A stretch of 64,000 nt of DNA from Bauldia sp. (lineage in GTDB: Bacteria > Pseudomonadota > Alphaproteobacteria > Rhizobiales > Kaistiaceae): NCBI GenBank assembly GCA_026126025.1, contig JAHCJZ010000002.1, forward strand, positions 124,001 through 188,000, given 5' to 3'. Below the pieces are notes generated by a model, which saw only the letters and a list, made by a program, of their open reading frames with translations, made no database searches and had not been told where the DNA came from. Shown here in pieces: positions 45,237 to 54,743 of the stretch. The translations under genes were made by a program, and so were the position numbers. Each line of letters begins with the position of its first letter. Position 1 is the stretch's first letter.

Positions 45237-47894
45237 GTGCCGGACACCGCATCATCGCCGACGATAGCGGGGGCGCGGACACCCGCGCCGTCGCTGCTGC
45301 TCTACGTCGCCGTGGCGCTGGTGGCGGGCGCGGTGATCGCGCTGCAGCTCTCGGTGATGCGGGTCTTCGCGGTCGGCAGCTGGACGCATTTCGGCTCGTT
45401 CGTCGTCAGCCTTGCGATGCTCGGCTTCGGGCTCGCCAGCGCCGTGATGAGCCTCTCCAGCGACTGGTTCGTGCGGCGCTGGCGCGGCGTCTCGGCGACC
45501 GCGCTGATCGCGATGGGGCCGCTGATGGTGAGCTGCCACCTCATCGCGCAGCAGGTGCCGTTCAACCCGATCTTCATCGTCTCCGACCCGGCGCAGAAGT
45601 GGAACCTTCTGGCGAACTTCCTGCTCTATTTCCTGCCGTTCCTCGCCGGGGCGATGTTCATCGGCACGGTGTTCCTCAAGAGCACGCTGATCTTCGGCCG
45701 GGTCTATTTCGCCGACCTCGTGGGGGCCGGCGGCGCGGGCATCCTGATCCTCCTGGCGATGTTCGTCTTTCCGCCGGCGGATCTGATCTCGGTCCCACTG
45801 CTCCTGTGGTTCGCCGGCGGGCTGGCGTGGCTCAGCTGGACCGCGTCGCGGCGCGGCCTCGTCTGGCTGGTGATCGCCGCGGTCTTCTCGGCGATCGTCC
45901 ATTTCGCGCTACCGGGCTGGCTCGGCATCCCGTCGCTGTCGGTGTCGGACTACAAGGGCATCGCCTACGCGCAGAAATTCCCCGACGCGACCGTCGTCCA
46001 CGACGACGTCTCGCCGTTCGGCGACCTTTCGATCTATTCGAGCTCGTATCTCCATTTCGCGCCGGGCCTTTCCGACAACGCCGCCTTCAACATCGAGCGG
46101 ATGCCGGACAACGCGTATCTCGGCCTCTATATCGACGGCGACGGGCCGGGCGGGATCATGCGGGAGCTGCCGCCGGAGCAGACCGTCTATTTCCGCTTCC
46201 TGCCGCACTACTATCCGTATCTCCTGAAGGAGGAACCGGAGACGTTCGTCGTCCAGTTCGGCGGCGGCATCTCGACCGCGGTCGCGCTCAGGAGCGGCGC
46301 CCCCGCAGTGACGGTGGCGGAGGCCAACCCGGCGGTGCTCTCCGCCTTCCGCGCCGACGCGATCCGCGACTTCACCGGCGATCTGATCGACGACCCGCGG
46401 CTGACGATCATCCCCTATGAGGGCCGGCTCTTCCTCGCTTCCACCGAGGAGCGCTTCGACATCATCGACCTGTCGCTGGCGGACTCGGTCGGCCTGTCGA
46501 GCCCGGGCGGCTTCGCAGTGGTCGAGAAATATGCCTACACGGTCGAGGCGATGCGCACCTATATGGGCGCGCTCGCCGATGGCGGCATTCTCTCCGTCAC
46601 GGTGTGGAACAAGGAGGATCCGCCGAAATCGGTGCTCCGGCTCTATGCCACGATGGCCGAGGCGGCGCGGCAGGTCGATCCCGATGGCGTCGCCGACAGC
46701 TTCTTCGTCAGCGCCAATTACCTCTCGACCGCGACCGTCCTCTACAAGCGCGGCGGCTTCACGCCGGAGGAGATCGCGGTCCTCAGCGACCACACCTACG
46801 CGCTCTCCTTCGACGAGATCTATTCGCCCGGCTTCGTGGTCGAGAACGCCGACCCGACGGTGCTCGACCAGTATCGCGAGATGATCTTCGGCACCGGCGA
46901 GGCCGATCCCGTGCTCGCCGCGCCGGCCGGCGACCCGCTGCTCGGCGTGCCGGACGATCCGCTGCTCGACCCGCTCCTCGATTTCGGCGCGCCGGGACCG
47001 GCGGTGCTGCCGGCGACGATGGTCGGGCGGCTCGCGTGGCAGGCGCTGGTCGCCGACGAATGGGACGGCTTCAGCGAGCGCTATGTCTTCGACGTGGAGC
47101 CGCTCACCAACAACCGTCCTTATTTCGCGGCCTATGTCCGCCCCGGGGACCTGCCGAAGACGCTCGACCGGCTCGAGCTCTTCCAGGACGACTGGGGCTA
47201 TCTCGCGGTGTGGGCGACGCTCGCGGTCGCCGGCGTCACGGCGCTGGCGCTTCTCTTCCTGCCGCTGATCTTCGGCTGGCGGACGATCTTCAGCCGCTAT
47301 CCCGGCAAGTTCGGCGTACTGCTCTATTTCGCCTGCCTCGGCATCGGCTACATGCTGGTCGAGGTCGGGATGATCGCGAAATTCGTGCTGGCGCTCGCCA
47401 ATCCGACGATCTCGGCCGCGGTGCTGATCACCGGCATGCTGATCTTCTCCGGCCTCGGCAGTCTCGTCTCGGAGCGCTTCCTTGATCGCAGCCGCCGGGT
47501 GATGCCGCCGATCTTCGTCGCGATCGGCGTGATCCTCATCGGCTACGGCCTTCTGCTCGATCCGGTGCTCGACGCGATCGGCGCGCTGCCCTATGTCGCG
47601 CGCCTCGTGCTGTGCATCCTCATCATCGCGCCGCCGGCATTCCTGATGGGCTTCCCGCTGCCGACCGCGATGGCGCAGCTCGGCCTCCTCCGCAAGGAGA
47701 GCCTCTTCATCTGGGCGTGGGGCGTCAATGGCAGCTTCTCGGTGATCGGCTCGGCGGCGATCCCGGTGCTGGCGACCTCGTTCGGCCTCGGCGCGGTGCT
47801 GCAATTCGCGGGCGGCGCCTATCTTCTCGCCCTTCCCGCGTTCTTCGCCGTGCTCCTCCCGCTCGCGCCGAAGCTGGTCCGCGCGCCGGCATGA
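45237..47894 (+). CDS. Membrane-embedded spermidine-synthase-like protein
   Basis: An 885-residue multi-domain membrane protein. Residues 20-220 hold about six to seven helices. Residues about 230-640 hold a soluble Rossmann methyltransferase-like domain with VVQFGGGISTAVALRS and TVAEANPAVLSAFR, matching the nucleotide loop of spermidine synthase. The last about 220 residues hold seven more helices. A Pro/Leu/Asp-rich insert (PLLGVPDDPLLDPLLD) interrupts the soluble part. Such proteins are common in Proteobacteria, but polyamine synthesis is not demonstrated for them. The start is GTG 45237. The stop overlaps the next gene as ATGA. Confidence 0.8.
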   Translation: MPDTASSPTIAGARTPAPSLLLYVAVALVAGAVIALQLSVMRVFAVGSWTHFGSFVVSLAMLGFGLASAVMSLSSDWFVRRWRGVSATALIAMGPLMVSCHLIAQQVPFNPIFIVSDPAQKWNLLANFLLYFLPFLAGAMFIGTVFLKSTLIFGRVYFADLVGAGGAGILILLAMFVFPPADLISVPLLLWFAGGLAWLSWTASRRGLVWLVIAAVFSAIVHFALPGWLGIPSLSVSDYKGIAYAQKFPDATVVHDDVSPFGDLSIYSSSYLHFAPGLSDNAAFNIERMPDNAYLGLYIDGDGPGGIMRELPPEQTVYFRFLPHYYPYLLKEEPETFVVQFGGGISTAVALRSGAPAVTVAEANPAVLSAFRADAIRDFTGDLIDDPRLTIIPYEGRLFLASTEERFDIIDLSLADSVGLSSPGGFAVVEKYAYTVEAMRTYMGALADGGILSVTVWNKEDPPKSVLRLYATMAEAARQVDPDGVADSFFVSANYLSTATVLYKRGGFTPEEIAVLSDHTYALSFDEIYSPGFVVENADPTVLDQYREMIFGTGEADPVLAAPAGDPLLGVPDDPLLDPLLDFGAPGPAVLPATMVGRLAWQALVADEWDGFSERYVFDVEPLTNNRPYFAAYVRPGDLPKTLDRLELFQDDWGYLAVWATLAVAGVTALALLFLPLIFGWRTIFSRYPGKFGVLLYFACLGIGYMLVEVGMIAKFVLALANPTISAAVLITGMLIFSGLGSLVSERFLDRSRRVMPPIFVAIGVILIGYGLLLDPVLDAIGALPYVARLVLCILIIAPPAFLMGFPLPTAMAQLGLLRKESLFIWAWGVNGSFSVIGSAAIPVLATSFGLGAVLQFAGGAYLLALPAFFAVLLPLAPKLVRAPA

Positions 47895-48856
47895 TCGGCC
47901 GGCTCGGGCAGGCTGTCGTGATCGTGGTCGCCGTGGTCATGGCGACGGCGTCCCCGGCGCAGGAGGAAGCGGTGCAGGGTGTGGTGCCCGGGGGCGGCTG
48001 GTCGGCGCTGGTGCCGCTACGGACCGCGCCGTTCCCCTATGCCGGTCCGGTCCCCGACACCGGGGCGCCGTTCCTCGACGTGGAGCGCAATGGCCGCCTT
48101 GGCCATGCGTCCAGCCGCGGCGGCGTCTACTGGGAGGACGAGACCTACAGCGACCGCCGCAGCCTCCTCTACGTGCCGCCCGATTTCGACCCGGGGCGGC
48201 CGGGGGTGATGGTGGTGTTCTTCCACGGCAACAACTCGACCCTCGGCCGCGACGTCATCGCGCGGCAGCAGGTGCCGGCGCAGGTCGCCAACGCCCGGGC
48301 CAATGCGGTGCTGCTCGCCCCGCAATTCGCGATCGACGCGCTCGACTCGTCGGCCGGGCGCTTCTGGCAGCGCGGCGCGTTCGCGACCTATCTCGGCGAA
48401 GCCGCCGACCAGTTCGCGGCGCTGATCGGACGGCCCGGTCTCGCCGCGACGTTCGGGGCGATGCCGGTCGTGCTGGTCGCCTATAGCGGCGGGTACCTCC
48501 CGGCCGCCTATGTGCTCTCACAGGGCGGCGCCGACGGCCGGCTGTGCGGGGCGCTCCTCCTCGACGCCGTCTATGGTGAGGTCGAGCGGTTCGCCGGCTG
48601 GGTCGCCGCCCGCGGCAATGCGTTCCTCGTCAGCGCCTACACCGACTCCTCCGCCGACGGGAATGCCGGCCTTCGCAGCCGCCTCCAGCAGCGCGGCATC
48701 GGATACGCGACCACCCTCCCCGCCATGCTGCAGCCGGGGAGCGTCACGTTCCGTTCGGTCGCCGCGGATCACGGCGACCTCGTCACGCGCGCCTGGACGC
48801 CCGATCCCATCACCTGGGTTCTCGACCGCCTTCCGGCGGGTGGCTGCGGGTCGTGA
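47891..48856 (+). CDS. Exported alpha/beta-hydrolase-like protein
   Basis: A 321-residue protein with a signal peptide (hydrophobic VVIVVAVVMATASPAQ). The mature protein has a hydrolase layout: VMVVFFHGNNST (oxyanion loop), the nucleophile elbow VAYSGGY (Ser), LLLDAVYG and a late His in AADHGDL. The nucleophile motif is YSGGY rather than the strict GxSxG, so activity needs proof. It is translationally coupled to the membrane protein upstream and convergent with the monooxygenase gene 6 bp away. A periplasmic esterase or amidase working with its two neighbours is a reasonable guess. Confidence 0.75.
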   Translation: MIGRLGQAVVIVVAVVMATASPAQEEAVQGVVPGGGWSALVPLRTAPFPYAGPVPDTGAPFLDVERNGRLGHASSRGGVYWEDETYSDRRSLLYVPPDFDPGRPGVMVVFFHGNNSTLGRDVIARQQVPAQVANARANAVLLAPQFAIDALDSSAGRFWQRGAFATYLGEAADQFAALIGRPGLAATFGAMPVVLVAYSGGYLPAAYVLSQGGADGRLCGALLLDAVYGEVERFAGWVAARGNAFLVSAYTDSSADGNAGLRSRLQQRGIGYATTLPAMLQPGSVTFRSVAADHGDLVTRAWTPDPITWVLDRLPAGGCGS

Positions 48857-48862
48857 GTGCCG

Positions 48863-50374
48863 CTACGTGCCGAGATCGGCGACGGCGGCGGCCATCGCCT
48901 TCCGGTGCTCGGCGGTGGTGAAGTCGGCCATCTCGTTGTCGGGCAGGCGGTGCTCGGCGATGTTGCCGTGGCGGCGGACGTAGAGCACCGGGTAGATCGC
49001 GCCGGTGCCGTCCGACTCGATCGTCAGCGCGACGCCGTCAGTGTCCGTCGCCTCGTCGAGAAACGCGGTGAGCGGCATCATCCCGCGGTCGGCGATGCCG
49101 TGGTCGGTCGAGGCGGTCATGACGCGCGCGAGATAGCCGCGCTGGTGCCAGAGGTCCGCGCTCTGGTCCGCCTCGCGCATCAGCGCCGGGACCAGCCCGT
49201 CGCAGGAGACCGGCGTCGCGAGGGGCGCGACGCCGAACGCGGTTTCCGCGATGCGGCGGGCGAGGATGCGGGAATTGTACCGGTTGCCGTGGACCGCGCC
49301 GGAGTTCGGCGGGATGCCGTTCTTGGACAGGCTCGGCGCACCCTGGGTGATGGTCCCGGCGAAGTGGATTCCGGGAATGGTCGCGCTCTCCCACCACGCG
49401 GTCTGGGCGGGGAGGCGGCTCTGGCCGAAGGTGGCGACGCCGAGCGCCGGCAGGTCGCGCAGCGGGGTGATGAAGCCGGTCGCGTTGATTACGTCGTCGG
49501 CCTCGACGGAGAGGGCCGAGCCGTCGGAGCTGCGGCGGAGATGGACGCGGAGCGCGCTCCCTTCCGCCACGATGCGGTCGATCGCGGCGTCGAGAATGAC
49601 GCAGCCGCCGCCGAGCGCATTGTCCTCGAAGGGCTGGGCATAGCGGGCGCGCACGCCCATCAGCGATTTCGTCACCACCGAAAGCCTGGCCGGCGTCGGC
49701 GAAGCGAGGGCGATCGACTTCGCCCATTGCAGGAGGCCGGAGGCGAGCTCGAAGCCGGAATTGCGCTTGCCGATAATGAAGAGCCGCTTCCCCGCATAGC
49801 TCGGCGGCGGGCGGACATCGGCATAGTGGTGCGCGAGCTCGATGCCGGGGATGGCGGGGTTCCACGGCTCGGCCACGCCAACGGCGAAGATCGCGACACG
49901 GCAGCGATAGACGCCGTCCGAGGTGGTGAGCGCGAAGCGCATCTCCGACCCGTCGTCGATCCGCGCCGTCGACTCCCACGCGCAGCCATAGCGGACCTCG
50001 ATGCCGGCCCGGGCCGCGAAGTCGACGAGGTTCGCCTCCATCTCCGGGCGCGACGGGAAGTAGGAGGCGCCGTCCATATGGGTCGCCTGAAGCGCGCGGG
50101 CTTCGGGCTCGTCGGCGAGGAGGCTGTTCCAGTCGGTGCGCTCGTAGCGCGGCGAGCCGGCGCCGTCGGCGGCATAGGGCTTGGTCCAGGAGAGAAGCCG
50201 CTGGAACAGCGGCCAGCGCCGGAACATGCCGCCCGGCGACGGATCGGCGGAGATCACCGCATGCGGCACGCCGAGCTGGCGGAGGGAATAGGAGACCTGC
50301 AGCCCGCCGGGCCCGCTGCCGACCACGACGACGGGATAGTCACCGGGAGGAAAGGGACGCGGCAGGTCGCTCAT
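48863..50374 (-). CDS. FAD/NAD(P)-dependent monooxygenase-like oxidoreductase
   Basis: A 503-residue flavoprotein of the FMO/Baeyer-Villiger-like superfamily. The FAD motif is VVVGSGPGGLQVS near the N-terminus, the second nucleotide motif LFIIGKRNSGFELASGL occurs mid-protein, and ATGFITPL precedes the C-terminal part. The usual GxGxxG of the NADPH site is altered to GKRNSG, so cofactor preference is uncertain. ATG 50374 follows the stop of the cyclic-nucleotide-binding gene by 10 bp, so the two are likely co-transcribed. The substrate is unknown. Confidence 0.82.
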   Translation of the reverse strand: MSDLPRPFPPGDYPVVVVGSGPGGLQVSYSLRQLGVPHAVISADPSPGGMFRRWPLFQRLLSWTKPYAADGAGSPRYERTDWNSLLADEPEARALQATHMDGASYFPSRPEMEANLVDFAARAGIEVRYGCAWESTARIDDGSEMRFALTTSDGVYRCRVAIFAVGVAEPWNPAIPGIELAHHYADVRPPPSYAGKRLFIIGKRNSGFELASGLLQWAKSIALASPTPARLSVVTKSLMGVRARYAQPFEDNALGGGCVILDAAIDRIVAEGSALRVHLRRSSDGSALSVEADDVINATGFITPLRDLPALGVATFGQSRLPAQTAWWESATIPGIHFAGTITQGAPSLSKNGIPPNSGAVHGNRYNSRILARRIAETAFGVAPLATPVSCDGLVPALMREADQSADLWHQRGYLARVMTASTDHGIADRGMMPLTAFLDEATDTDGVALTIESDGTGAIYPVLYVRRHGNIAEHRLPDNEMADFTTAEHRKAMAAAVADLGT

Positions 50375-50384
50375 GACGCCGAAT

Positions 50385-50807
50385 TCAGCCCCGCCATGCA
50401 TTGGCGGCCGCAAGGCGGCTCGCCTGAACCTGCAGCATCCGGAACATCAGCGGCGGGTGACCGATGAGGAATTTGTGGACCTCGGGCGCCGGAAGAACGA
50501 GGCAGCGCACCGCCCCGTTGGCGACCACGTCCGCCGTCGGCGAACGCTCCAGCAGCGCCGACACCTCGCCGAAGAACTCGCCCCGCTTCAGCTCGGCGCG
50601 CTTCTCGCCGTTAACGACGACGGAGCAACTGCCGTCGAGGATGAAATAGAGGCCCGAACCGCTGAGCCCCTGGCGAAGAATGCGCGTCCCGTCCGCGAAA
50701 TAGGCCTCGCCCAGCTCGCCCGCGATCATCTCGAGTTGCGGCGGGCTGAGGTCGGCAAACAACGCGAACTGGGACAACGCCGCGACGATCTCCTCGCGTC
50801 CCGCCAT
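50385..50807 (-). CDS. Stand-alone cyclic-nucleotide-binding (cNBD) protein
   Basis: A 140-residue single cNMP-binding domain with no DNA-binding helix. Features are LFADLSPPQLEMIAGEL, then ILRQGLSGSGLYFILDGSCSV and the phosphate-binding cassette RGEFFGEVSALLERSPTADVVA, which keeps the Glu and replaces the usual Arg with Ser-Pro-Thr. It is divergent from a class III cyclase gene and directly upstream of the flavin monooxygenase, so it may translate a cyclic-nucleotide signal into enzyme control. The ATG at 50807 has a TGATGG context and no strong ribosome site. Confidence 0.82.
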   Translation of the reverse strand: MAGREEIVAALSQFALFADLSPPQLEMIAGELGEAYFADGTRILRQGLSGSGLYFILDGSCSVVVNGEKRAELKRGEFFGEVSALLERSPTADVVANGAVRCLVLPAPEVHKFLIGHPPLMFRMLQVQASRLAAANAWRG

Positions 50808-50963
50808 CAGGTCTCATCCGTAGAGGTGAAGGGGCATTTGGCGGCAGACCTTAGTCTGCGTCGCCGCGCCATGAAAGGCCCGAAAAGGCGGCAAGCTTGC
50901 GATTCCCGACTCGAAAGGAATAGATGCGCTCGCCGCGGCGAACTGCCGCCCCCGGGTCCGTCC

Positions 50964-53705
50964 ATGGCCACGCATCAGCCCTCCGCGGAGAGTGAAGGCC
51001 CCAAGCTTCCTGTCGGCACGGTTACGTTTCTCTTCACCGACATCGAGGGCTCGACCCAGCTCGTCTCGACGATGGGCGCCGCCGCGTGGGAACCGATCCT
51101 GCTGCGGCACCGCGCTATCCTCCGCCAGGCCATCGGCGGCAATGGCGGCGTCGAGATCCAGACCGAGGGCGACTCGATCTTCGCGGTGTTCCATCACGCG
51201 CCGCCGGCGGTGACCGCCGCGGCGGCGGCGCAGCGCGCCCTTTCGGCCGAAACCTGGCCCGGCGGGGTCGCCCTCCGGGTTCGCATGGGGCTCCACACCG
51301 GCGAAGGCTCGCTCGACGGCGACGGCAGCTATATCGGGCCGGACGTCCACCGGGCGGCGCGAATCGCATCGGCGGCGCATGGCGGCCAGGTGATCGTCTC
51401 GGACGCGGTGCGCGCGCTCGCCGCGCCGTCGCTGCCGGCGGGCGTTGGCCTTCTCGACCTCGGCGAGCACCGGCTGAAGGATCTGCGCCCCGAGCGGCTG
51501 GCGCAGCTCCTGATCGAGGGCCTGCCGTCCGACTTCCCGCCCATCAAGTCGCTCGACGCGCGCCCGAACAATCTGCCGACCCAGCTCACCTCCTTCGTCG
51601 GGCGCGATCATGAGATCGACGATGCCCTGAAGCTCCTTCAGCGCGTGCGCCTTTTGACGCTGTCGGGTCCGGGCGGCACGGGGAAGACGCGGCTGTCGCT
51701 CCAGCTGGCGGCGCTCGCGTCCGACGACTTCCCCGACGGCATCTGGTTCGTCGCCCTGGAGCCGATCCGCGACGCAGCCCTTTTCGCCACGGCGATCGCC
51801 AAGGCGTTGAACGTCGCCCTCAGCGGATCGCGACCGGCGCTTCAGGTCGTGGCGGAGGCGATCGGCCAGAAGCGCATGCTCGTGGTGCTCGACAATTTCG
51901 AGCAGGTCATCGACGCCGCGCCGATGGTGGCCGAGCTGCTGCGCGCCTGCCCCGAACTGCGGGTGCTCGTCACCAGCCGCGTCGCGCTCCACGTCTCCGG
52001 CGAGCAGGAGTACCAGGTGCCGGGCCTGCCGGCGCCGCCCGATTTCAGCCGCCTCTCCACGCTGGAGCGCGAGAACCTGCCGGCAGCGCTGCGGAACCCT
52101 GCGGTCGAGGCGCTAGGCCAGTTCGAGGCGGTCCGGCTCTTCATCGCCCGCGCCTGCTCGGTGCGCCCGGACTTCGTGGTGAGCAACGAGAACGCGCCGG
52201 CGATCGCGGCGATCTGTGCCAAGCTCCACGGCATGCCGCTCGCGATCGAGCTCGCCGCGGTGCGGACCAAGCTGCTGACGCCCGCCCAGATCCTCACCCG
52301 GCTGGAGAAGCAGCTGAACCTCCTCACCTCCGGCGCGCGCGACCTGCCGCCGCGCCAGCAGACGCTGCGCGGCGCGATCGGCTGGAGCTACGATCTCCTC
52401 GACGAGCCGCACCGGATGCTGCTGGAGCGCCTGTCCGTCTTCGCCGGCGGGTGGGACATCGAGGCGGCGGAAGCAGTCGCCGGCGACGGCGCGACCGACA
52501 TGCTCGACGGGCTGACGACGCTGGTCGACCATAGCCTGGTGCGGCGGCGCGAGGAGGACGGCGACGTCCGGTTCGACATGTTTCCGACCATCCAGGAATA
52601 TGCCGCCGAGAAGCTCGCCGAGCGCGGCGAGAGCGATAGCGCAGCCGAGCGGCATGCGGCCCATTTCCTGGCGATGACCGAGCGCGCGGCGGAGCACCTC
52701 GCCGGCGACGACCAGCGGATCTGGCTCGACCGGCTCGAGCGCGACCACGACAATATCCGCGCCGCGCTGTCGCGATCGACGGATCGTCCGGACGCCGAGA
52801 CTGCCGCCCGGCTGGGATTCGCGGCGTGGCGGTTCTGGCAGAAGCGCGGCTATCTCGCCGAGGCCCGCGCGCGGCTCGCCGCGATGGATGCGAAGCGCTG
52901 GAACCTGCCGGCGCCGATCGAAGGGCGCCTTCTCGAGGCACTCGGCGGCATCGCCTACTGGCAGGCGGACTATCCGGCATCGATGAGCTGGTACGACCGG
53001 GCGCTGACGATCTGGCACCAGAGCGGGGACAAGCGGGAGATCGCCAACGCGCTCTACAACCGCGCCTTCGCCGAGGTCATTCCGATCATGCGCGATCCGA
53101 GCATCTGGAGCGAGGCGCGGGCCGGCATCGAGAGAACCGCCGAGATCGACCGGATGTGCAACGAAGCGCTGGTCCTGTTCCGGGAAATCGGCGACCGCGT
53201 GGGCGAAGGCAATATTCTCTGGGCGCTCGGCGGGTCGGCCTATTTCACCGGCCGCGCGGCCGAGGCGCGTGCGCTCTACGACGAGTCCCTCGCGATCTTC
53301 CGGACGGTCGGCGAGCGGACGATGGAAGCGTGGGCCGAGCATATGCTGTCGATGACGCTGCTCGCGCTCGACGAGCTCGACAGCGCCCGGACCGCTGCGC
53401 GGAACGCCATCCGGCATTTCCATCACGCCGGGGATCTCGCCGGCGTCGCGATGGCGCTGGACGACCTGTCGGCGATCTCGGTCGCCGGCGACGACCTTCC
53501 CCGCGCCGGCCGGCTCCACGGCGCCGCCCGGCACCTCCAGCACTCGTCCGGGGCGGAGCTCGTGGCGTTCGTCGACGCCGTCTTCACCTCGCGCACCCGC
53601 GCGACGGCGCAGACTGCGCTGACCGAAGCCGATCTTGCCCGCTACGCGGCCGAAGGCGCGGCGATGCCGCTCGACGACGTAGTCAAGCTCGCGCTCTCGG
53701 ATTGA
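50964..53705 (+). CDS. Class III nucleotide cyclase - NB-ARC ATPase - TPR protein
   Basis: A 913-residue signalling protein. Residues 17-185 are a class III adenylate/guanylate cyclase with metal Asp26 (FLFTDIEGST) and Asp70 (TEGDSIFAVF). The transition-state Asn of the usual VNRAARI motif is His129 (DVHRAARI) while Arg133 is kept. Residues about 205-520 are an AfsR-like NB-ARC ATPase (Walker A SGPGGTGKT, Lys241; MLVVLDNFEQV). From about 600 to the end are TPR-like helices (ALGGIAYWQADYPASMSWYD and similar). The design suggests a ligand-driven switch controlling cNMP synthesis. ATG 50964 was chosen; the longer frame overlaps the divergent gene. Confidence 0.88.
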   Translation: MATHQPSAESEGPKLPVGTVTFLFTDIEGSTQLVSTMGAAAWEPILLRHRAILRQAIGGNGGVEIQTEGDSIFAVFHHAPPAVTAAAAAQRALSAETWPGGVALRVRMGLHTGEGSLDGDGSYIGPDVHRAARIASAAHGGQVIVSDAVRALAAPSLPAGVGLLDLGEHRLKDLRPERLAQLLIEGLPSDFPPIKSLDARPNNLPTQLTSFVGRDHEIDDALKLLQRVRLLTLSGPGGTGKTRLSLQLAALASDDFPDGIWFVALEPIRDAALFATAIAKALNVALSGSRPALQVVAEAIGQKRMLVVLDNFEQVIDAAPMVAELLRACPELRVLVTSRVALHVSGEQEYQVPGLPAPPDFSRLSTLERENLPAALRNPAVEALGQFEAVRLFIARACSVRPDFVVSNENAPAIAAICAKLHGMPLAIELAAVRTKLLTPAQILTRLEKQLNLLTSGARDLPPRQQTLRGAIGWSYDLLDEPHRMLLERLSVFAGGWDIEAAEAVAGDGATDMLDGLTTLVDHSLVRRREEDGDVRFDMFPTIQEYAAEKLAERGESDSAAERHAAHFLAMTERAAEHLAGDDQRIWLDRLERDHDNIRAALSRSTDRPDAETAARLGFAAWRFWQKRGYLAEARARLAAMDAKRWNLPAPIEGRLLEALGGIAYWQADYPASMSWYDRALTIWHQSGDKREIANALYNRAFAEVIPIMRDPSIWSEARAGIERTAEIDRMCNEALVLFREIGDRVGEGNILWALGGSAYFTGRAAEARALYDESLAIFRTVGERTMEAWAEHMLSMTLLALDELDSARTAARNAIRHFHHAGDLAGVAMALDDLSAISVAGDDLPRAGRLHGAARHLQHSSGAELVAFVDAVFTSRTRATAQTALTEADLARYAAEGAAMPLDDVVKLALSD

Positions 53706-53706
53706 G

Positions 53707-54576
53707 CTACTGCACGCGCTCGGGGGCGAGGCCGGCTTCCTCGAGAAGCTGCAGGATACTGCCGTCACCGGCGAAATGGCCGGCGCCGACGGCGACGAAC
53801 GTGTCGCCCGGCCATTTCAGCAATCCGACGATGCGCTGCGCCCAGTTCTGGTTGCGGGCGACGAAGAGGATTTCGTAGAGCTCGGGCGCTTCGGCCCGCA
53901 TCTCCTCCAACGCCAGCTCCGCAGCGGTGAAATCGCCCGCCTCCCAGCCCGCGTACTGGGCGTCGAGCTCGGTGGCCGCATCGCGATACATGGCGAGGGT
54001 CTGTCGCAGGTCCTCCAGCTGCAGCTCCAGCGGCAAGCTGGCGAACAAGAGGATCTGCTGCTCCGCCGTCTCGAAGCCGCGCACCGGCAGGCCCGCATCG
54101 GCGGCGAGCAGGACCACGTCGCCATCGACGCTGCGTTCGGGATCGTAGCCAGCATTCAGCATCGGCGTGACCGCGATGGTAACCGACGCCAGCCACGGCT
54201 CCACCAGATCGAGCGCCGCAAACGGGATTCCGAGGTCCTCCGCCGCGTCCTGCAGGAGGGCCATGTCCTCGGAGCCGAGCCGGGCCGACAACGGCTCGTC
54301 TGCGAGGCCGTATTCGGTGACGAGACCGGTCAGCAACGCGTCGTCCTCAATGTCGGTCGCTTCCACCCAGACCTCGCGGGAGCCGGCAAGCGCTGTCTCG
54401 ACCGCCGGCGTGATCCAGTCCGCATCGTAGGGCAGGTAGTGGATCGCCCCGAAGAGATAGACCGCCGAATCCGCATCGCGGACGACCCAGAGCTGCGGTT
54501 CGGCGAGCGCCGGAGCAAGGCTCAATGCGAGGGCTGACAAGCCCACCGCCAATTTCTTCGCGATCCAGCGTGCCAT
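53707..54576 (-). CDS. TraB/GumN family putative metalloprotease
   Basis: A 289-residue exported protein with a signal peptide (KKLAVGLSALALSLAPALAE). TraB/GumN (TIKI-like) proteins carry two GX2H motifs; here they are GAIHYLP near residue 42 and GAGHFAGDG near the C-terminus. An internal EATDIED and a middle SVDG...LP segment also fit. It is likely periplasmic, perhaps a metal-dependent peptidase; the substrate is unknown. ATG 54576 has GGAGG 6 bases upstream; the longer frame adds non-signal sequence. It is convergent with the cyclase gene by 1 bp. Confidence 0.85.
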   Translation of the reverse strand: MARWIAKKLAVGLSALALSLAPALAEPQLWVVRDADSAVYLFGAIHYLPYDADWITPAVETALAGSREVWVEATDIEDDALLTGLVTEYGLADEPLSARLGSEDMALLQDAAEDLGIPFAALDLVEPWLASVTIAVTPMLNAGYDPERSVDGDVVLLAADAGLPVRGFETAEQQILLFASLPLELQLEDLRQTLAMYRDAATELDAQYAGWEAGDFTAAELALEEMRAEAPELYEILFVARNQNWAQRIVGLLKWPGDTFVAVGAGHFAGDGSILQLLEEAGLAPERVQ

Positions 54577-54743
54577 CTTGTCCTCCAAGGTCAGCCACCC
54601 TTGGTAGGCGGCGGGTCCGGCCACGGCAACCCGCGCCGGACCAAGCTGGTTAAGCCCGGAACTGTGGCCGGCCGGACGCAACCACGAATCATCGCGGTTC
54701 ACCCGCTGCAATTGGCGGCTGCCGGACCTACATTCGGCCAACC

